Source of the DNA: Zoogloeaceae bacterium
Lineage (GTDB): Bacteria; Pseudomonadota; Gammaproteobacteria; Burkholderiales; Rhodocyclaceae
DNA: 35,530 nt
Reading direction: 5' to 3'
Assembly (NCBI GenBank): GCA_031287525.1
Contig: JAITSU010000008.1
Location: forward strand, 1 to 35,530
The position numbers and the translations under genes were made by a program. The notes beneath the pieces were generated by a model. The model was given only the letters and a program-made list of their open reading frames with translations. It searched no databases and was not told where the DNA came from. This document shows, one piece after another, positions 1 to 8,703 of this stretch (position 1 is the first letter of the stretch; each line of letters starts with the position of its first letter).

Positions 1-73
1 GCCGGCCGCGCGCGGCGACATTCGCATTTAACGAGTGGATGGTTCTGGTCGGGGGTTTTTACAAAAACCGCCG

Positions 74-145
74 GAGGTTACCTCGGGCGCGCTCGGTGAG
101 CGCGCCCTACCTGAAAGCCCTACCTGAAAGCGCCCTACCTAAAAG
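74..145. repeat. Palindromes plus three 13-nt tandem repeats downstream of gst
   Basis: A 10-bp perfect stem (85-94 with 98-107, 3-nt loop) follows a smaller palindrome GAGGTTACCTC (74-84). The unit GCCCTACCTGAAA then occurs at 104-116 and 117-129, and with one change at 132-144. Read on the minus strand, the stem begins GTAGGGCG, the head shared with other repeats in this window (777-799, 6382-6455). On the minus strand the small palindrome is followed by a short T run (54-58), so part of it may terminate the gst transcript; this is weak. Confidence 0.6.
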
Positions 146-146
146 C

Positions 147-749
147 TTACTGCCTTTTATCGTCCGCCATCGCCTGTTGCGTCGCCGGACGCGCGGCGAC
201 GTTTTCCTTGAACGCCGCCAGATGGGTGAGTCCGTCAAGATTGACTTTAACAAGGGATGTCCAGCCCAGCACGGTGAACAGGTAAGCGTCGGCGACGGTG
301 AAGTTTGCGCCGAACTGGTAATCGTTGTCGCCGATTTCACTGTCCAGCCAGACAAAAAGCGCTCGCAACTGCGCCCGTATTTCTGCCTGAATTTCGTCCG
401 ACGCGCCGCAAAAGAGCGGGCCGAAGCGTTTGTGCAATTCTGTGGCGATGAAGTTCAGGCGTTCCTGCAATTTGTAGCGGGCAAAGCTGCCGTTCGCGGG
501 GGCAAGGTTTTTGGCTGGCGCGAGGTCGGCGATGTATTGCAGGATGGCGGCATTTTCCAGCAGACGCTCGCCATGATCGAGTTCCAGCAGCGGCACATAG
601 CCCAAGGGGTTGATGGTTTTGAAATCCGTGCCGTCGGCGAGGGTGTTGGCGCGCAGGTCGACGCGCACCGCTTCGTAGGGCAAACCGGCTTCCTGCAAGG
701 CAATTCTTGGGGCGAGTGAACAGGCTCCGGGGGCGTAGTAGAGTTTCAT
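147..749 (-). CDS. gst: Glutathione S-transferase, beta class-like
   Basis: The 200-residue product matches the usual length of bacterial glutathione transferases. The N-terminal thioredoxin-like domain begins MKLYYAPGACSLAPRIAL, carrying the Cys10-Ser11 pair typical of the beta class, where Cys10 contacts glutathione. NPLGYVPLLELD (about 48-59) holds the cis-proline turn, and ENAAILQYIADL follows as the GSH-binding helix. The C-terminal half (about 85-195) is the all-helical GST domain with FTVADAYLF near 150. The enzyme is cytosolic and would conjugate or reduce electrophiles with glutathione; the substrate cannot be told. The ATG at 749 follows AAAGGAAAAAAACC, a good ribosome site. It lies 46 bp downstream of metH on the same strand, with a palindromic repeat between, so it may be co-transcribed. 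Confidence 0.9.
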   Translation of the reverse strand: MKLYYAPGACSLAPRIALQEAGLPYEAVRVDLRANTLADGTDFKTINPLGYVPLLELDHGERLLENAAILQYIADLAPAKNLAPANGSFARYKLQERLNFIATELHKRFGPLFCGASDEIQAEIRAQLRALFVWLDSEIGDNDYQFGANFTVADAYLFTVLGWTSLVKVNLDGLTHLAAFKENVAARPATQQAMADDKRQ

Positions 750-776
750 GGTTTTTTTCCTTTGTAAAATTGGGGT

Positions 777-799
777 GGGCGATGGAACATCGCCCCTAC
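777..799. repeat. GTAGGGGCG-type palindromic repeat supplying the metH stop codon
   Basis: GGGCGATG (777-784), loop GAA, CATCGCCC (788-795) form a perfect 8-bp stem, followed by CTAC. On the minus strand the element starts GTAGGGGCGATG. The metH stop codon TAG (798-796) is made from the GTAGGGG head, so the element sits exactly at the gene end. Two related copies occur at 6382-6455. Confidence 0.7.
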
Positions 800-3700
800 A
801 TTATCGCGCTTAACCATTTGCGGGCTTCATTTTCGTCCATTCCGGCGCGTTCTGCCCAATCCCGCAACTGGTCTGCGCCGATTTTCGGGATGGCGAAATA
901 CCTGGCTTCCGGGTGGGCGAGGTAGAAACCCGCCACCGAAGCGGCGGGGGTCATGGCGCAGGATTCGGTGAGGGTCATGCCGATGCGGGCTTCGGCTTGC
1001 AGCAGGCGGAAAATTTCGCGCTTGGCGGTGTGGTCAGGGCAGGCGGGATAGCCGGGGGCGGGGCGGATGCCGATGTATTTTTCAGCAATCAGGTCGGCGG
1101 TATCCAGCGTTTCGTCGGCGGCGTAGCCCCAGTAATTGCGGCGGACTTCGCGGTGCAGCCATTCGGCGGCGGCTTCGGCGAAGCGGTCAGCGAGGGTTTT
1201 CAGGAGAATGGCGTTGTAATCGTCGTGCGCGGCTTCAAAAGCGGCGACCCGTTCGTCAATGCCCAGTCCGGCAGTGACGATAAAGATGCCCGCCCAATCG
1301 GGAATGCCGCTTTCTTTGGTGGCGACGAAATCGGCGAGCGCGAGATTTTGGCGTCCTGCGGGTTGTTTGTGTTGCTGGCGCAACCCATGCCAACGTCCTT
1401 GTTCCTGCTGGCGGCTTGCGTCCGTGTAAAACACAAGGTCATCGCCGACGCGGGCGGCGGCGGAGAGGGCGACGACGCCTTTGGCTGCCAGCCAGTTCTC
1501 GCGGACGATTTTTTCCAGCATGGCTTTGGCGTCGCTAAAAAGCTGGCGGGCGGTTTCGCCGACAACTTCATTGTGCAGAATCGCCGGATAGCGACCCGCC
1601 AAATCCCAGCTTTGGAAGAAGGGCGTCCAGTCGATGACCTCGGCAAGTCGGGCGAGATCGAAGTTGATTTCATGCAGCCCACACTTCTGTGGCGCGACAG
1701 GTTGAAACTTGTTGTCCCAAACAAAAACATTGGCGCGGGCTTCCGCGAGCGTAACCAGCGTCGCGCCCTTGCGACCCGCGTGTTCGTCGCGCAACGCGGC
1801 GTATTCGTCCGCCAGTTCTTGCCGATAGGCGGTTTGCTGTTCAGTGGACAACAAACGGGTGACGACGCCGACGGCGCGTGAGGCGTCCGCCACATACGCC
1901 ACGCTGCCTTCGTAGTGCGGAGCAATCTTGATGGCGGTGTGGGCGCGGCTGGTGGTCGCGCCGCCAATCAGGAGCGGCACGTCGAAGCCCTGCCGCTGCA
2001 TTTCGGCGGCGACATGGCGCATTTCTTCCAATGACGGCGTAATCAAACCGGAAAGCCCGATGGCTTGTGCGCCGTGTTCGCGGGCGGCGTTCAGAATCTT
2101 TTCGCAAGACACCATTACGCCCAGATCGACCACTTCGTAACCGTTGCAGCCCAAGACCACGCCAACGATATTTTTACCGATGTCATGGACATCGCCCTTC
2201 ACCGTGGCGATAACGATTTTGCCCTTGCTGGCGGCGCCGGTACGCAGTTTTTCGGCTTCGATGTAGGGAATCAGATGCGCCACCGCCTGTTTCATGACGC
2301 GAGCGGATTTGACCACTTGCGGCAGGAACATCTTGCCCGCGCCGAAAAGGTCGCCCACAGCGTTCATGCCGCGCATCAACGGCCCTTCGATGACCGCCAG
2401 CGGCGGTTTGCCAGCGGCTTCCAGCGCGGCGCGGATTTCTTCGGTATCCGCCGCCACGAAATCGGTAATGCCTTTGACCATCGCATGTTCGAGGCGTTTT
2501 TCCACCGGCTGCTCCCGCCAGGAGAGGTCGGGGCCATGCGCGCGCGATTGACCGCCTTCCTTCACCGTTTGCGCGAATTCGACCAGCGCGTCGCTGGCGC
2601 CGGCATGACGGTTCAATACCACGTCTTCCACCTTCTGCCGGAGTTCGGGGTCGAGTTCGTCGTAGACGCCCAGCATACCGGCGTTGACAATCCCCATTGT
2701 CATGCCCGCTTGAATGGCGTGGTAGAGGAAGACGGTGTGAATCGCCTCGCGCACCGGGTCGTTGCCGCGAAAGGCGAAGGAAACATTGGAAACGCCGCCG
2801 GAAATCTGCGCGTGCGGCAGATTTCCGCGTATCCAGCGCGTCGCCTGAATGAAATCCACGGCATAGTTGTCATGCGCTTCAATGCCGGTGGCGATGGCAA
2901 AAATGTTCGGGTCGAAAATAATGTCCTGCGGCGGAAAACCGATGCTCATCAGCAAATCGTAAGCGCGTTGGCAAATCGCCCGTTTGCGCTCGTAGCTGTC
3001 CGCCTGCCCCGCCTCGTCGAACGCCATGATGACCGCCGCCGCGCCGTAACGCCGCGTCAGTTTTGCCAACGCCAAAAACTTTTCCTCGCCCTCTTTCATG
3101 GAAATGGAATTGACGATGCCCTTGCCCTGAATGCACTTCAGCCCGGCTTCAATCACTGCCCAACTGGACGAATCCACCATGATGGGTACACGCGCGATGT
3201 CCGGTTCGGAAGCGACGAGATTCAGGAATTTTTGCATCGCGGCGACGGAATCCAGCATCGCCTCGTCCATGTTGATGTCGATGATCTGCGCGCCGTTTTC
3301 CACCTGTTGCCGCGCCACGGCGAGGGCGTCGTCATAGCGTTCTTCCAGAATCATGCGGGCGAAGGCGCGCGAGCCGGTAACGTTGGCGCGTTCGCCGACA
3401 TTCACATAAAGGCTCTCTGCGCCCATGTTGAAAGCTTCCTGACCGGAGAGGCGTAACTGCGGCTTGATGTCGGGAATGACGCGAGGCAGAGTTCCGGCAA
3501 CGGCTTTTGCCACGGCAGCGATATGCAGCGACGTCGTGCCGCAACAGCCGCCGACGATATTGACCAGACCATGCCGCGCCCAATCCGCAATTTCATCCGC
3601 CAGAGATTCCGGCGTTTCGTCGTAACCCGTCGGCGCCAGCGGATTGGGCAAACCGGCGTTCGGGTGGGCGGAAACGAAGCAATCGCAAATCCGCGACAAT

Positions 3701-4482
3701 TCTTCCACATAGGGACGCAATTCTTTCGCGCCCAAGGCGCAATTCAGCCCGAAGGAAAGCGGGCGGATGTGGGCGAGCGAATTCCAGAAGGCTTCCAGCG
3801 TTTGTCCCGACAAGGTGCGACCGGAGGCATCCACGATGGTGCCGGAAATCATCACCGGCCAGCGCCGCCTGACGCGCTCAAAAAACAGTTCCAGCGCAAA
3901 AAGCGCGGCCTTGGCATTCAGGGTGTCGAAAATGGTTTCCACCAGCAAAATGTCCGCGCCGCCTTCCACCAGGCCGGTGATCGCCTCAAAATAGCCGGAA
4001 ACCAGTTCGTCAAAGGTCACATTGCGCGCGCCGGGGTCATTTACATCCGTGGAAAAAGACGCCGAGCGCGAAGTCGGCCCCAACACGCCCGCCACGAAAC
4101 GCGGCTTGTCCGGATTTTTTGCCGTGTAGGCGTCGCAGAGTTCACGCGCCAGTTTCGCGCTCTCAAAATTCAGTTCGTAGACCAGTTCCGTCAGGTTGTA
4201 ATCCGCCTGCGACATGGCGGTGGCATTGAAGGTATTGGTTTCGATGATGTCCGCGCCCGCCAGCAAATATTGCTCGTGAATTTCATGAATCACATCGGGG
4301 CGAAACAGGGTCAACAGGTCGTTGTTGCCTTTCAAATCATGCGGATGGTCAGCCAGCCGTTCGCCGCGATAATCCGCCTCTGTCAAGCCATACTGCTGAA
4401 TCATGGTGCCCATCGCGCCATCCAGAATCAGCAAACGTTGTTGCAACAGGGTGGTCAATTCGGCGGTGCGGTCGGCTTGCAT
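796..4482 (-). CDS. metH: Cobalamin-dependent methionine synthase (5-methyltetrahydrofolate-homocysteine methyltransferase)
   Basis: Transfers a methyl group from 5-methyl-THF to homocysteine through cob(I)alamin, giving methionine and THF. All four modules are present in 1228 residues, the normal length. The homocysteine domain (about 1-330) has [10 protein letters not shown] and the zinc cysteines in [11 protein letters not shown] and VGGCCGTTS. The pterin-binding domain (about 345-640) has [14 protein letters not shown]. The cobalamin domain (about 650-885) has [16 protein letters not shown], the DxHxxG motif whose His ligates cobalt. The C-terminal reactivation domain has [13 protein letters not shown], which binds SAM. 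I start at ATG 4482, preceded by CCGGAG at nine-base spacing. An in-frame GTG at 4512 lies inside a terminator hairpin and is rejected. I saw no recognisable SAH or cobalamin riboswitch upstream. The stop codon lies in a palindromic repeat. Confidence 0.97.
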   Translation of the reverse strand: MQADRTAELTTLLQQRLLILDGAMGTMIQQYGLTEADYRGERLADHPHDLKGNNDLLTLFRPDVIHEIHEQYLLAGADIIETNTFNATAMSQADYNLTELVYELNFESAKLARELCDAYTAKNPDKPRFVAGVLGPTSRSASFSTDVNDPGARNVTFDELVSGYFEAITGLVEGGADILLVETIFDTLNAKAALFALELFFERVRRRWPVMISGTIVDASGRTLSGQTLEAFWNSLAHIRPLSFGLNCALGAKELRPYVEELSRICDCFVSAHPNAGLPNPLAPTGYDETPESLADEIADWARHGLVNIVGGCCGTTSLHIAAVAKAVAGTLPRVIPDIKPQLRLSGQEAFNMGAESLYVNVGERANVTGSRAFARMILEERYDDALAVARQQVENGAQIIDINMDEAMLDSVAAMQKFLNLVASEPDIARVPIMVDSSSWAVIEAGLKCIQGKGIVNSISMKEGEEKFLALAKLTRRYGAAAVIMAFDEAGQADSYERKRAICQRAYDLLMSIGFPPQDIIFDPNIFAIATGIEAHDNYAVDFIQATRWIRGNLPHAQISGGVSNVSFAFRGNDPVREAIHTVFLYHAIQAGMTMGIVNAGMLGVYDELDPELRQKVEDVVLNRHAGASDALVEFAQTVKEGGQSRAHGPDLSWREQPVEKRLEHAMVKGITDFVAADTEEIRAALEAAGKPPLAVIEGPLMRGMNAVGDLFGAGKMFLPQVVKSARVMKQAVAHLIPYIEAEKLRTGAASKGKIVIATVKGDVHDIGKNIVGVVLGCNGYEVVDLGVMVSCEKILNAAREHGAQAIGLSGLITPSLEEMRHVAAEMQRQGFDVPLLIGGATTSRAHTAIKIAPHYEGSVAYVADASRAVGVVTRLLSTEQQTAYRQELADEYAALRDEHAGRKGATLVTLAEARANVFVWDNKFQPVAPQKCGLHEINFDLARLAEVIDWTPFFQSWDLAGRYPAILHNEVVGETARQLFSDAKAMLEKIVRENWLAAKGVVALSAAARVGDDLVFYTDASRQQEQGRWHGLRQQHKQPAGRQNLALADFVATKESGIPDWAGIFIVTAGLGIDERVAAFEAAHDDYNAILLKTLADRFAEAAAEWLHREVRRNYWGYAADETLDTADLIAEKYIGIRPAPGYPACPDHTAKREIFRLLQAEARIGMTLTESCAMTPAASVAGFYLAHPEARYFAIPKIGADQLRDWAERAGMDENEARKWLSAIM

Positions 4483-4498
4483 TTTCTGGAACTCCGGG

Positions 4499-4529
4499 AA
4501 AAACAACGCCACTGCATGACAGTGGCGTT
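4499..4529 (-). terminator. Intrinsic terminator between the DUF805 gene and metH
   Basis: AACGCCACTG (4505-4514), loop CATGA, CAGTGGCGTT (4520-4529) form a perfect 10-bp stem followed on the minus strand by G and five T. It ends the DUF805 transcript 45 bp after that gene and only 17 bp before the metH start. metH therefore either depends on read-through or has a promoter overlapping this element. Confidence 0.8.
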
Positions 4530-4573
4530 AATGGGAAAGCGGTTGAACTGGTTTTCAGCTTGCGGGCGCTGCT

Positions 4574-4969
4574 TTACTGCCCTTTTGGATTGGGACCGTA
4601 TTGGTTTTCACCGGGCTGGCTGTCCAGACAGTAGAAAACCAGCAGGACAATACAACCAATAGAATTAACAAACGGAATGACCTGAAGAAGAAGCCACCAC
4701 CCACTCCGTCCGGTATCATGCAGTCTTCTTATGGCAAGCGCCAAACCAGGCACGATCAAACCAATCGCAACAAGAAAGTAAATCCCGAAAACCAGGATTC
4801 CCAAAATATCGCTGATTGCAAAACAAATGCCAGCCACTATCACGAACACAAGCGCGATAAGAAACCAAAACAGACCGAACATCCAGAATTCCTGCCGCGC
4901 CGCGCGACCCTCAAAATCCGCGTACTTCGTTTTGAGTATGCTCAAAAAATACTTTTCCACTGCTTCCAT
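4574..4969 (-). CDS. DUF805 family inner-membrane protein
   Basis: A 131-residue protein with four hydrophobic segments. It shows the DUF805 signatures: FEGRAARQEFWMF before the first membrane segment, RRLHDTGRSGWW in the central loop, and the C-terminal GENQYGPNP. The family is a small polytopic membrane protein, often present in several copies per genome, with no established biochemical role. I place the start at ATG 4969 because GGGAGAACGCA precedes it at correct spacing; an upstream in-frame start at 5005 would add twelve residues without a ribosome site. It is followed by its own terminator, so it is probably monocistronic. Confidence 0.88.
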   Translation of the reverse strand: MEAVEKYFLSILKTKYADFEGRAARQEFWMFGLFWFLIALVFVIVAGICFAISDILGILVFGIYFLVAIGLIVPGLALAIRRLHDTGRSGWWLLLQVIPFVNSIGCIVLLVFYCLDSQPGENQYGPNPKGQ

Positions 4970-5005
4970 TGCGTTCTCCCGACGAGAAGGGTAAAAAGAG
5001 CGCAC

Positions 5006-5033
5006 ATCTTAGCATAATGCGGATGGAGTTCAG
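5006..5033 (-). promoter_or_regulatory. Possible sigma-70 promoter for the DUF805 gene
   Basis: On the minus strand, CTGAAC (5033-5028) and TAAGAT (5011-5006) are separated by 16 bases, and TGC precedes the -10 as an extended -10 motif. It lies 37 bases before the start codon. Inferred from hexamer similarity only. Confidence 0.35.
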
Positions 5034-5339
5034 TGACGTTCCCGCCATGATGCCGTTAAGCAGATCAGTTCGCCCGCGTCGAACAAAGCTGTGCACAAAC
5101 TGTCAGTCATTTCTGGACAAACGACGCAGAAGCCAGGCTGTGGATAATTTGTCCCCTTTCCGCTCCCAGCTTTGCCAGCCACTTTCCAGGAACCGGAATT
5201 TCATGATAAACATATGAATATGAATGATTTTTTTAATTTCTCCACAGACTTGTTCGGTGCTTTATAGTAGTCGTTGTTGTATACATAAATACTGAACAAG
5301 CAATGGGCAGCGTGGCTGCCCTTTCAAAAGGAGCTTCTC
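5034..5339. other. Intergenic region upstream of the flavin oxidoreductase
   Basis: No convincing gene was found. The second half (5200-5290) is AT-rich and likely holds the promoter of the downstream oxidoreductase. A hairpin GGGCAGC-GTG-GCTGCCC (5305-5321) lies in the presumed 5' leader, 18 bases before the start codon and next to the ribosome site AAAGGAG. It could affect translation, but nothing proves this. Confidence 0.4.
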
Positions 5340-6377
5340 ATGCCCACCCTGTTCGACCCGCTGCAAGCCGGAGAATTCCGGCTTCCCAATCGTATCATCA
5401 TGGCGCCGATGACCCGTTGTCGCGCCGACGCCGGACATGTGCCCAACGCTTTGATGGCGGAGTATTACAAGGCGCGCGCCGATGCCGGTCTGATCATTTC
5501 CGAAGGTGTGCCAGTGTCGCCGCAGGGCGTCGGCTATCCCAATGTACCCGGACTCTGGAACGCGGAACAGGTCGTGGGCTGGAAACAGGTGACAGACGCC
5601 GTGCGTCAGGCGGGCGGGCGCATCATCGCGCAGCTTTGGCACGTCGGGCGCGTTTCCGATCCGGTGTATCTGAACGGCGAATTGCCGGTCGCGCCCAGCG
5701 CCATCGCGCCGGAAGGTCACGTCAGCCTGCTGCGCCCCATGAAACCCTTTGTTACGCCGAGAGCGTTGGCGACTGAGGAAATTCCCGCCATTGTCGAAGC
5801 CTTCCGGCAAGGCGCGCAAAACGCTGAAAAAGCGGGTTTCGACGGCGTGGAAATTCACGCTGCCAACGGCTATCTGATTGACCAGTTTTTGCAGGATGGC
5901 GTCAATAAACGTACCGACGCTTACGGCGGCACTATTGAAAATCGCGCCCGCCTGTTGCTGGAGATTACCGACGCTGCCGCTTCCGTCTGGGGCGCTGGTC
6001 GTGTCGGCATACACCTCGCGCCGCGCTGCGATTCGCACAGCATGGGCGACAGCAATCCGCTGGCAACTTTTTCGTATGTGGCAAAAGAACTCGGCAAACG
6101 CCGTGTCGCTTTCATTTTTACCCGCGAAGGACAAGGGCCGGGGCTGATCGGGCCGCAGTTGAAAGCGGCGTTCGGCGGCGTGCTCGTCGCCAATCAGGGC
6201 TTGGACAAGGAAAGCGGCAACCGCATCCTCGCAGCCGGGTTAGCCGACGCCATCGGGATTGGCGTACCCTACATCGGCAATGCCGATCTGGTGGAACGTC
6301 TGCGAAAAGACATCCCCTTAAATCCGCCCAGACCGGAATTTTTTTATGGAGGGGGACGCGAAGGTTATCTTGATTAA
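5340..6377 (+). CDS. nemA: Old yellow enzyme family NADH:flavin oxidoreductase (alkene reductase)
   Basis: The 345-residue product is a complete FMN-dependent TIM-barrel reductase of the old yellow enzyme family, which reduces activated C=C bonds and some nitro compounds with NAD(P)H. LPNRIIMAPMTRCRAD near the N-terminus and LWHVGRVSDP around 99-108 are family signatures. IHAANGYLIDQFLQDG carries the substrate-binding His173/Asn176 pair and the proton-donor Tyr178, all intact. The C-terminus FYGGGREGYLD is typical of the NemA/xenobiotic reductase branch. The ribosome site AAAGGAG lies directly upstream of the ATG. It is a single-gene unit convergent with metK. The true substrate is unknown, so the symbol is by family likeness. 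Confidence 0.92.
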   Translation: MPTLFDPLQAGEFRLPNRIIMAPMTRCRADAGHVPNALMAEYYKARADAGLIISEGVPVSPQGVGYPNVPGLWNAEQVVGWKQVTDAVRQAGGRIIAQLWHVGRVSDPVYLNGELPVAPSAIAPEGHVSLLRPMKPFVTPRALATEEIPAIVEAFRQGAQNAEKAGFDGVEIHAANGYLIDQFLQDGVNKRTDAYGGTIENRARLLLEITDAAASVWGAGRVGIHLAPRCDSHSMGDSNPLATFSYVAKELGKRRVAFIFTREGQGPGLIGPQLKAAFGGVLVANQGLDKESGNRILAAGLADAIGIGVPYIGNADLVERLRKDIPLNPPRPEFFYGGGREGYLD

Positions 6378-6381
6378 CCGC

Positions 6382-6455
6382 GTAGGGGCGGGTTTCAAAC
6401 CCGCCCATCGCGTTCAGACAACGTAACGGCGGGCAGGTTTCAAACCTGCCCCTAC
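6382..6455. repeat. Inverted pair of GTAGGGGCG-type palindromes
   Basis: The first copy has stem GGGCGGGTTT (6386-6395), C, AAACCCGCCC (6397-6406), with head GTAGGGG. The second copy has stem GGGCAGGTTT (6431-6440), C, AAACCTGCCC (6442-6451), ending in CCCCTAC, so the two copies face each other 24 bases apart. This is the arrangement of a REP/BIME-like pair in the 3' region between convergent genes. Confidence 0.75.
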
Positions 6456-6481
6456 ACAAAAAAGCGCACAAAAAAACGCGC

Positions 6482-6516
6482 AAAAAAACGGCGGACATTG
6501 CGCCCGCCGTTTTTTT
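6482..6516. terminator. Bidirectional intrinsic terminator between the oxidoreductase and metK
   Basis: A run of seven A and ACGGCGG (6488-6494) pairs with CCGCCGT (6504-6510) followed by a T run. It has a U tract in both directions, suited to the two convergent genes. The metK stop codon (6515-6517) overlaps its right edge. Confidence 0.85.
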
Positions 6517-7675
6517 ATTTCGCGTCGTCCGCCAGCGCCGCCGCCTTGTCCGTATTTTCCCAGGTGAATTCCGGCTCATCACGACCAAAGTGACCGTAAG
6601 AAGCGGTTTTCTGGTAAATCGGGCGCAGCAGGTTCAAGGCTTTTACGATGCCCTTGGGACGCAGGTCAAAATGGGCGCGTACCAGTTCGGTGAGCTTTTC
6701 GTTGGAAACTTTGCCCGTGCCGAAGGTTTCCACCGCGATGGAAGTCGGCTGCGCGACGCCGATGGCGTAGGAAATCTGCACCTGACAACGGTCAGCCAGA
6801 TTCGCCGCGACGATGTTTTTGGCAACGTAACGGGCGGCGTAGGCGGCGGAACGATCGACCTTGGAGGGGTCTTTGCCGGAGAACGCGCCGCCGCCGTGCG
6901 GGGCTGCGCCGCCGTAGGTGTCAACGATGATTTTGCGTCCGGTCAAGCCGCAATCGCCTTGCGGGCCGCCAACCACGAAACGTCCGGTCGGGTTAACCAG
7001 ATATTTGATTTCGCCCCGAATCAATTCCTTCGGCAGCACGGGTTTAACGATTTCTTCAATCACCGCTTCGCGCAGGGCGGCAAGCTCGATGTCGGGAGAA
7101 TGTTGGGTGGAGAGCACCACGGTGTCGATGGCGGCGGGTTTGCCATCCACGTAACGCAGGGTGACTTGTGACTTGGCGTCCGGTCGCAGCCAGGGCAGGC
7201 GTCCGTCTTTACGCAACTGGCTTTGCCGCTCAACCAGCCGGTGCGAAAGGTGAATCGCCAGCGGCATCAGCACGGGCGTTTCGCGGCAGGCGTAACCGAA
7301 CATCAAGCCCTGATCGCCCGCGCCCTGATTCAACGGGTCATCCTGCGCGTGGTCGACGCCCTGCGCGATGTCCGGGCTTTGCCGGTCATAGGCGACGAGC
7401 ACCGAGCAACCCTTGTAGTCGATGCCGTAATCGGTGTTGTCATAGCCGATGCGCTTAATGACATCACGCGCGACCTGAATGTAATCGACATTGGCGTGGG
7501 TGGTAATTTCACCCGCCAGAATGACGAGTCCGGTATTGCAGAGGGTTTCGGCAGCGACGCGCCCCGCTGTGTCCTGGCTCAGAATGGCGTCCAGAATGGC
7601 GTCGGAAATCTGGTCGGCAACCTTGTCGGGATGACCTTCGGAAACGGATTCCGAAGTAAAAAGAAAATCACTCAT
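6515..7675 (-). CDS. metK: S-adenosylmethionine synthetase
   Basis: Makes S-adenosylmethionine from methionine and ATP in the cytosol. The 386-residue length is standard. The N-terminal [17 protein letters not shown] holds His15, the catalytic histidine of the GHPDK motif. [12 protein letters not shown] and the glycine-rich [16 protein letters not shown] are the two family signatures that bind ATP and triphosphate. The ribosome site AAGGAG lies nine bases before ATG 7675. The leader carries two compact hairpins, described separately. It is divergent from the lpxL-dapF-xerC run and shares with metH and metF the same methyl cycle. Confidence 0.97.
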   Translation of the reverse strand: MSDFLFTSESVSEGHPDKVADQISDAILDAILSQDTAGRVAAETLCNTGLVILAGEITTHANVDYIQVARDVIKRIGYDNTDYGIDYKGCSVLVAYDRQSPDIAQGVDHAQDDPLNQGAGDQGLMFGYACRETPVLMPLAIHLSHRLVERQSQLRKDGRLPWLRPDAKSQVTLRYVDGKPAAIDTVVLSTQHSPDIELAALREAVIEEIVKPVLPKELIRGEIKYLVNPTGRFVVGGPQGDCGLTGRKIIVDTYGGAAPHGGGAFSGKDPSKVDRSAAYAARYVAKNIVAANLADRCQVQISYAIGVAQPTSIAVETFGTGKVSNEKLTELVRAHFDLRPKGIVKALNLLRPIYQKTASYGHFGRDEPEFTWENTDKAAALADDAK

Positions 7676-7738
7676 TTGTTGGCTCCTTGGGTCGGGTTAT
7701 CCGGCGTTACCGGCTTCGACCCAGAAGCGGCGACGCTT
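7676..7738 (-). promoter_or_regulatory. Structured metK leader: two hairpins adjoining the ribosome binding site
   Basis: Read on the minus strand, AAGCG-TCGC-CGCTT (7738-7725) comes first. A nested structure follows, in which GGGTCG (7722-7717) pairs with CGACCC (7694-7689) and CCGG pairs with CCGG inside it (7713-7710 with 7704-7701). AAGGAG starts one base after the stem. The fold could control translation. It does not match the SAM or SAH riboswitch consensus as I know them. Function is inferred only. Confidence 0.4.
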
Positions 7739-7766
7739 TAGCGGTATTTATGAATCGCCCCGCAAG

Positions 7767-7797
7767 TTGTCTGTTTAACTCGGCGATCTGGTAATCT
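7767..7797 (+). promoter_or_regulatory. Possible promoter for the lpxL-dapF-xerC run
   Basis: TTGTCT (7767-7772) and TAATCT (7792-7797) are separated by 19 bases, and TGG before the -10 gives an extended -10 motif. It lies 37 bases before the first acyltransferase. The long spacer makes this tentative. Confidence 0.33.
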
Positions 7798-7834
7798 TAA
7801 TGTTTTTTTCCGGCGACGCAAGCCCCTTGTTGTC

Positions 7835-8695
7835 ATGGTTTTTCTTTTTCGCCTCCTGAGCCATCTGCCCCTCGTCTGGCTGCATCGCCTTGGCGCGCTG
7901 GTGGGCGCGTTGATTTACCTCGCCTCGCCCCGCTATCGGCGCAACCTGCAAAATAATCTGGCGCAGGCGGGTTTGCCCGAAAAATTGCGTTGGCAAGCGG
8001 CGGCGGAAGCGGGCAAGCAAATGCTGGAACTCGCCCGTATCTGGCTCAAGTCTCTGGAAGAAGCCAATGCCCAGGTGGTTGAAGTCGTGGGTTGGGAGCT
8101 GGTCGAAGCGGCGCAGGCGAGCGGCAAGGGTATTTTGTATCTGACGCCGCATCTGGGTTGTTTTGAGATGACCGCCCAGTATTTGTCCGCCTTTGGTGAA
8201 ATTACCGTGCTGTATCGCGCGCCTCGTCAAAAAAGTCTGCAAAAAATGATTCTCGCGGGTCGAAAGCGTGCACATCTGCATCTGGCGCCCGCTGACCTTT
8301 CCGGTGTGCGCGCCCTGATTCGGGCGCTGAAAAAAGGCGAAGCCGTCGGCATGTTGCCTGACCAGGCGCCCAAAACGGGCGAAGGCGCGTGGCTGGATTT
8401 TTTCGGGCGTCCCGCCTACACCATGACGCTGGCGGCGCGGCTCTCCGAAACCGGCGCGGCGGTACTGACCGTCTGGGGCGAACGCCTGCCGCAGGGACGC
8501 GGTTATCGTCTGCATTTTCAAGCGCCGCGACATGAATTGAATGGCGACACGCTGGCGCGAGCGCAACAGATTAACCATGAGATTGAGGCGCTGGTGCGGC
8601 AATGCCCGACGCAATATCTGTGGGGCTACAATCGCTACAAGGGAAGTCAGGATTCAGGAATCAGGAATCAAAAATCAGAACCGGAATCAGCATAA
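7835..8695 (+). CDS. lpxL: Lipid A biosynthesis lauroyl/myristoyl-type acyltransferase (LpxL/HtrB family), first copy
   Basis: A 286-residue inner-membrane acyltransferase that adds a secondary acyl chain to Kdo-lipid IVA. One N-terminal hydrophobic segment (about 3-30) anchors it. The HX4E catalytic motif is HLGCFE, His106-Glu111, and LPDQAPKTGEGAW follows near 200. The family end WGYNRYK (about 262-268) is followed by about 18 odd residues, SQDSGIRNQKSEPESA, encoded by a repetitive GATTCAGGAATCAGGAATCA-like minisatellite. The original stop codon seems lost. The second acyltransferase starts 8 bases downstream. Which acyl chain or position it uses cannot be read from sequence. Confidence 0.92.
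   Translation: MVFLFRLLSHLPLVWLHRLGALVGALIYLASPRYRRNLQNNLAQAGLPEKLRWQAAAEAGKQMLELARIWLKSLEEANAQVVEVVGWELVEAAQASGKGILYLTPHLGCFEMTAQYLSAFGEITVLYRAPRQKSLQKMILAGRKRAHLHLAPADLSGVRALIRALKKGEAVGMLPDQAPKTGEGAWLDFFGRPAYTMTLAARLSETGAAVLTVWGERLPQGRGYRLHFQAPRHELNGDTLARAQQINHEIEALVRQCPTQYLWGYNRYKGSQDSGIRNQKSEPESA
8641..8692 (+). repeat. Short GGATTCAGGAATCA-like minisatellite at the 3' end of the first acyltransferase
   Basis: Degenerate 7-10 nt units of the form (C/G)A(A)TCAGGA or AATCA repeat several times over about 50 bases. They are read through in frame as the C-terminal tail of the upstream protein. A similar low-complexity segment of different unit (CAGGTGACAG) lies at 11630-11664. Confidence 0.6.
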
Positions 8696-8703
8696 GCGAA
8701 CGA

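Noticed and set aside
104-144. CRISPR-like array
   Set aside because: Three 13-nt units without proper spacers, and no cas genes nearby. It is a simple tandem repeat.
2065-3456. A 463-codon open frame antisense to metH
   Set aside because: Same reason: it is a reverse-complement shadow of conserved metH modules.
4483-4512. Longer metH start at an in-frame GTG (4512)
   Set aside because: It lies inside the terminator hairpin and has no ribosome site, while ATG 4482 has one at good spacing.
7676-7760. Known SAM or SAH riboswitch upstream of metK
   Set aside because: The consensus elements I know (for example the GAGGAGCG core of the SAH class) are absent here and upstream of metF and metH.
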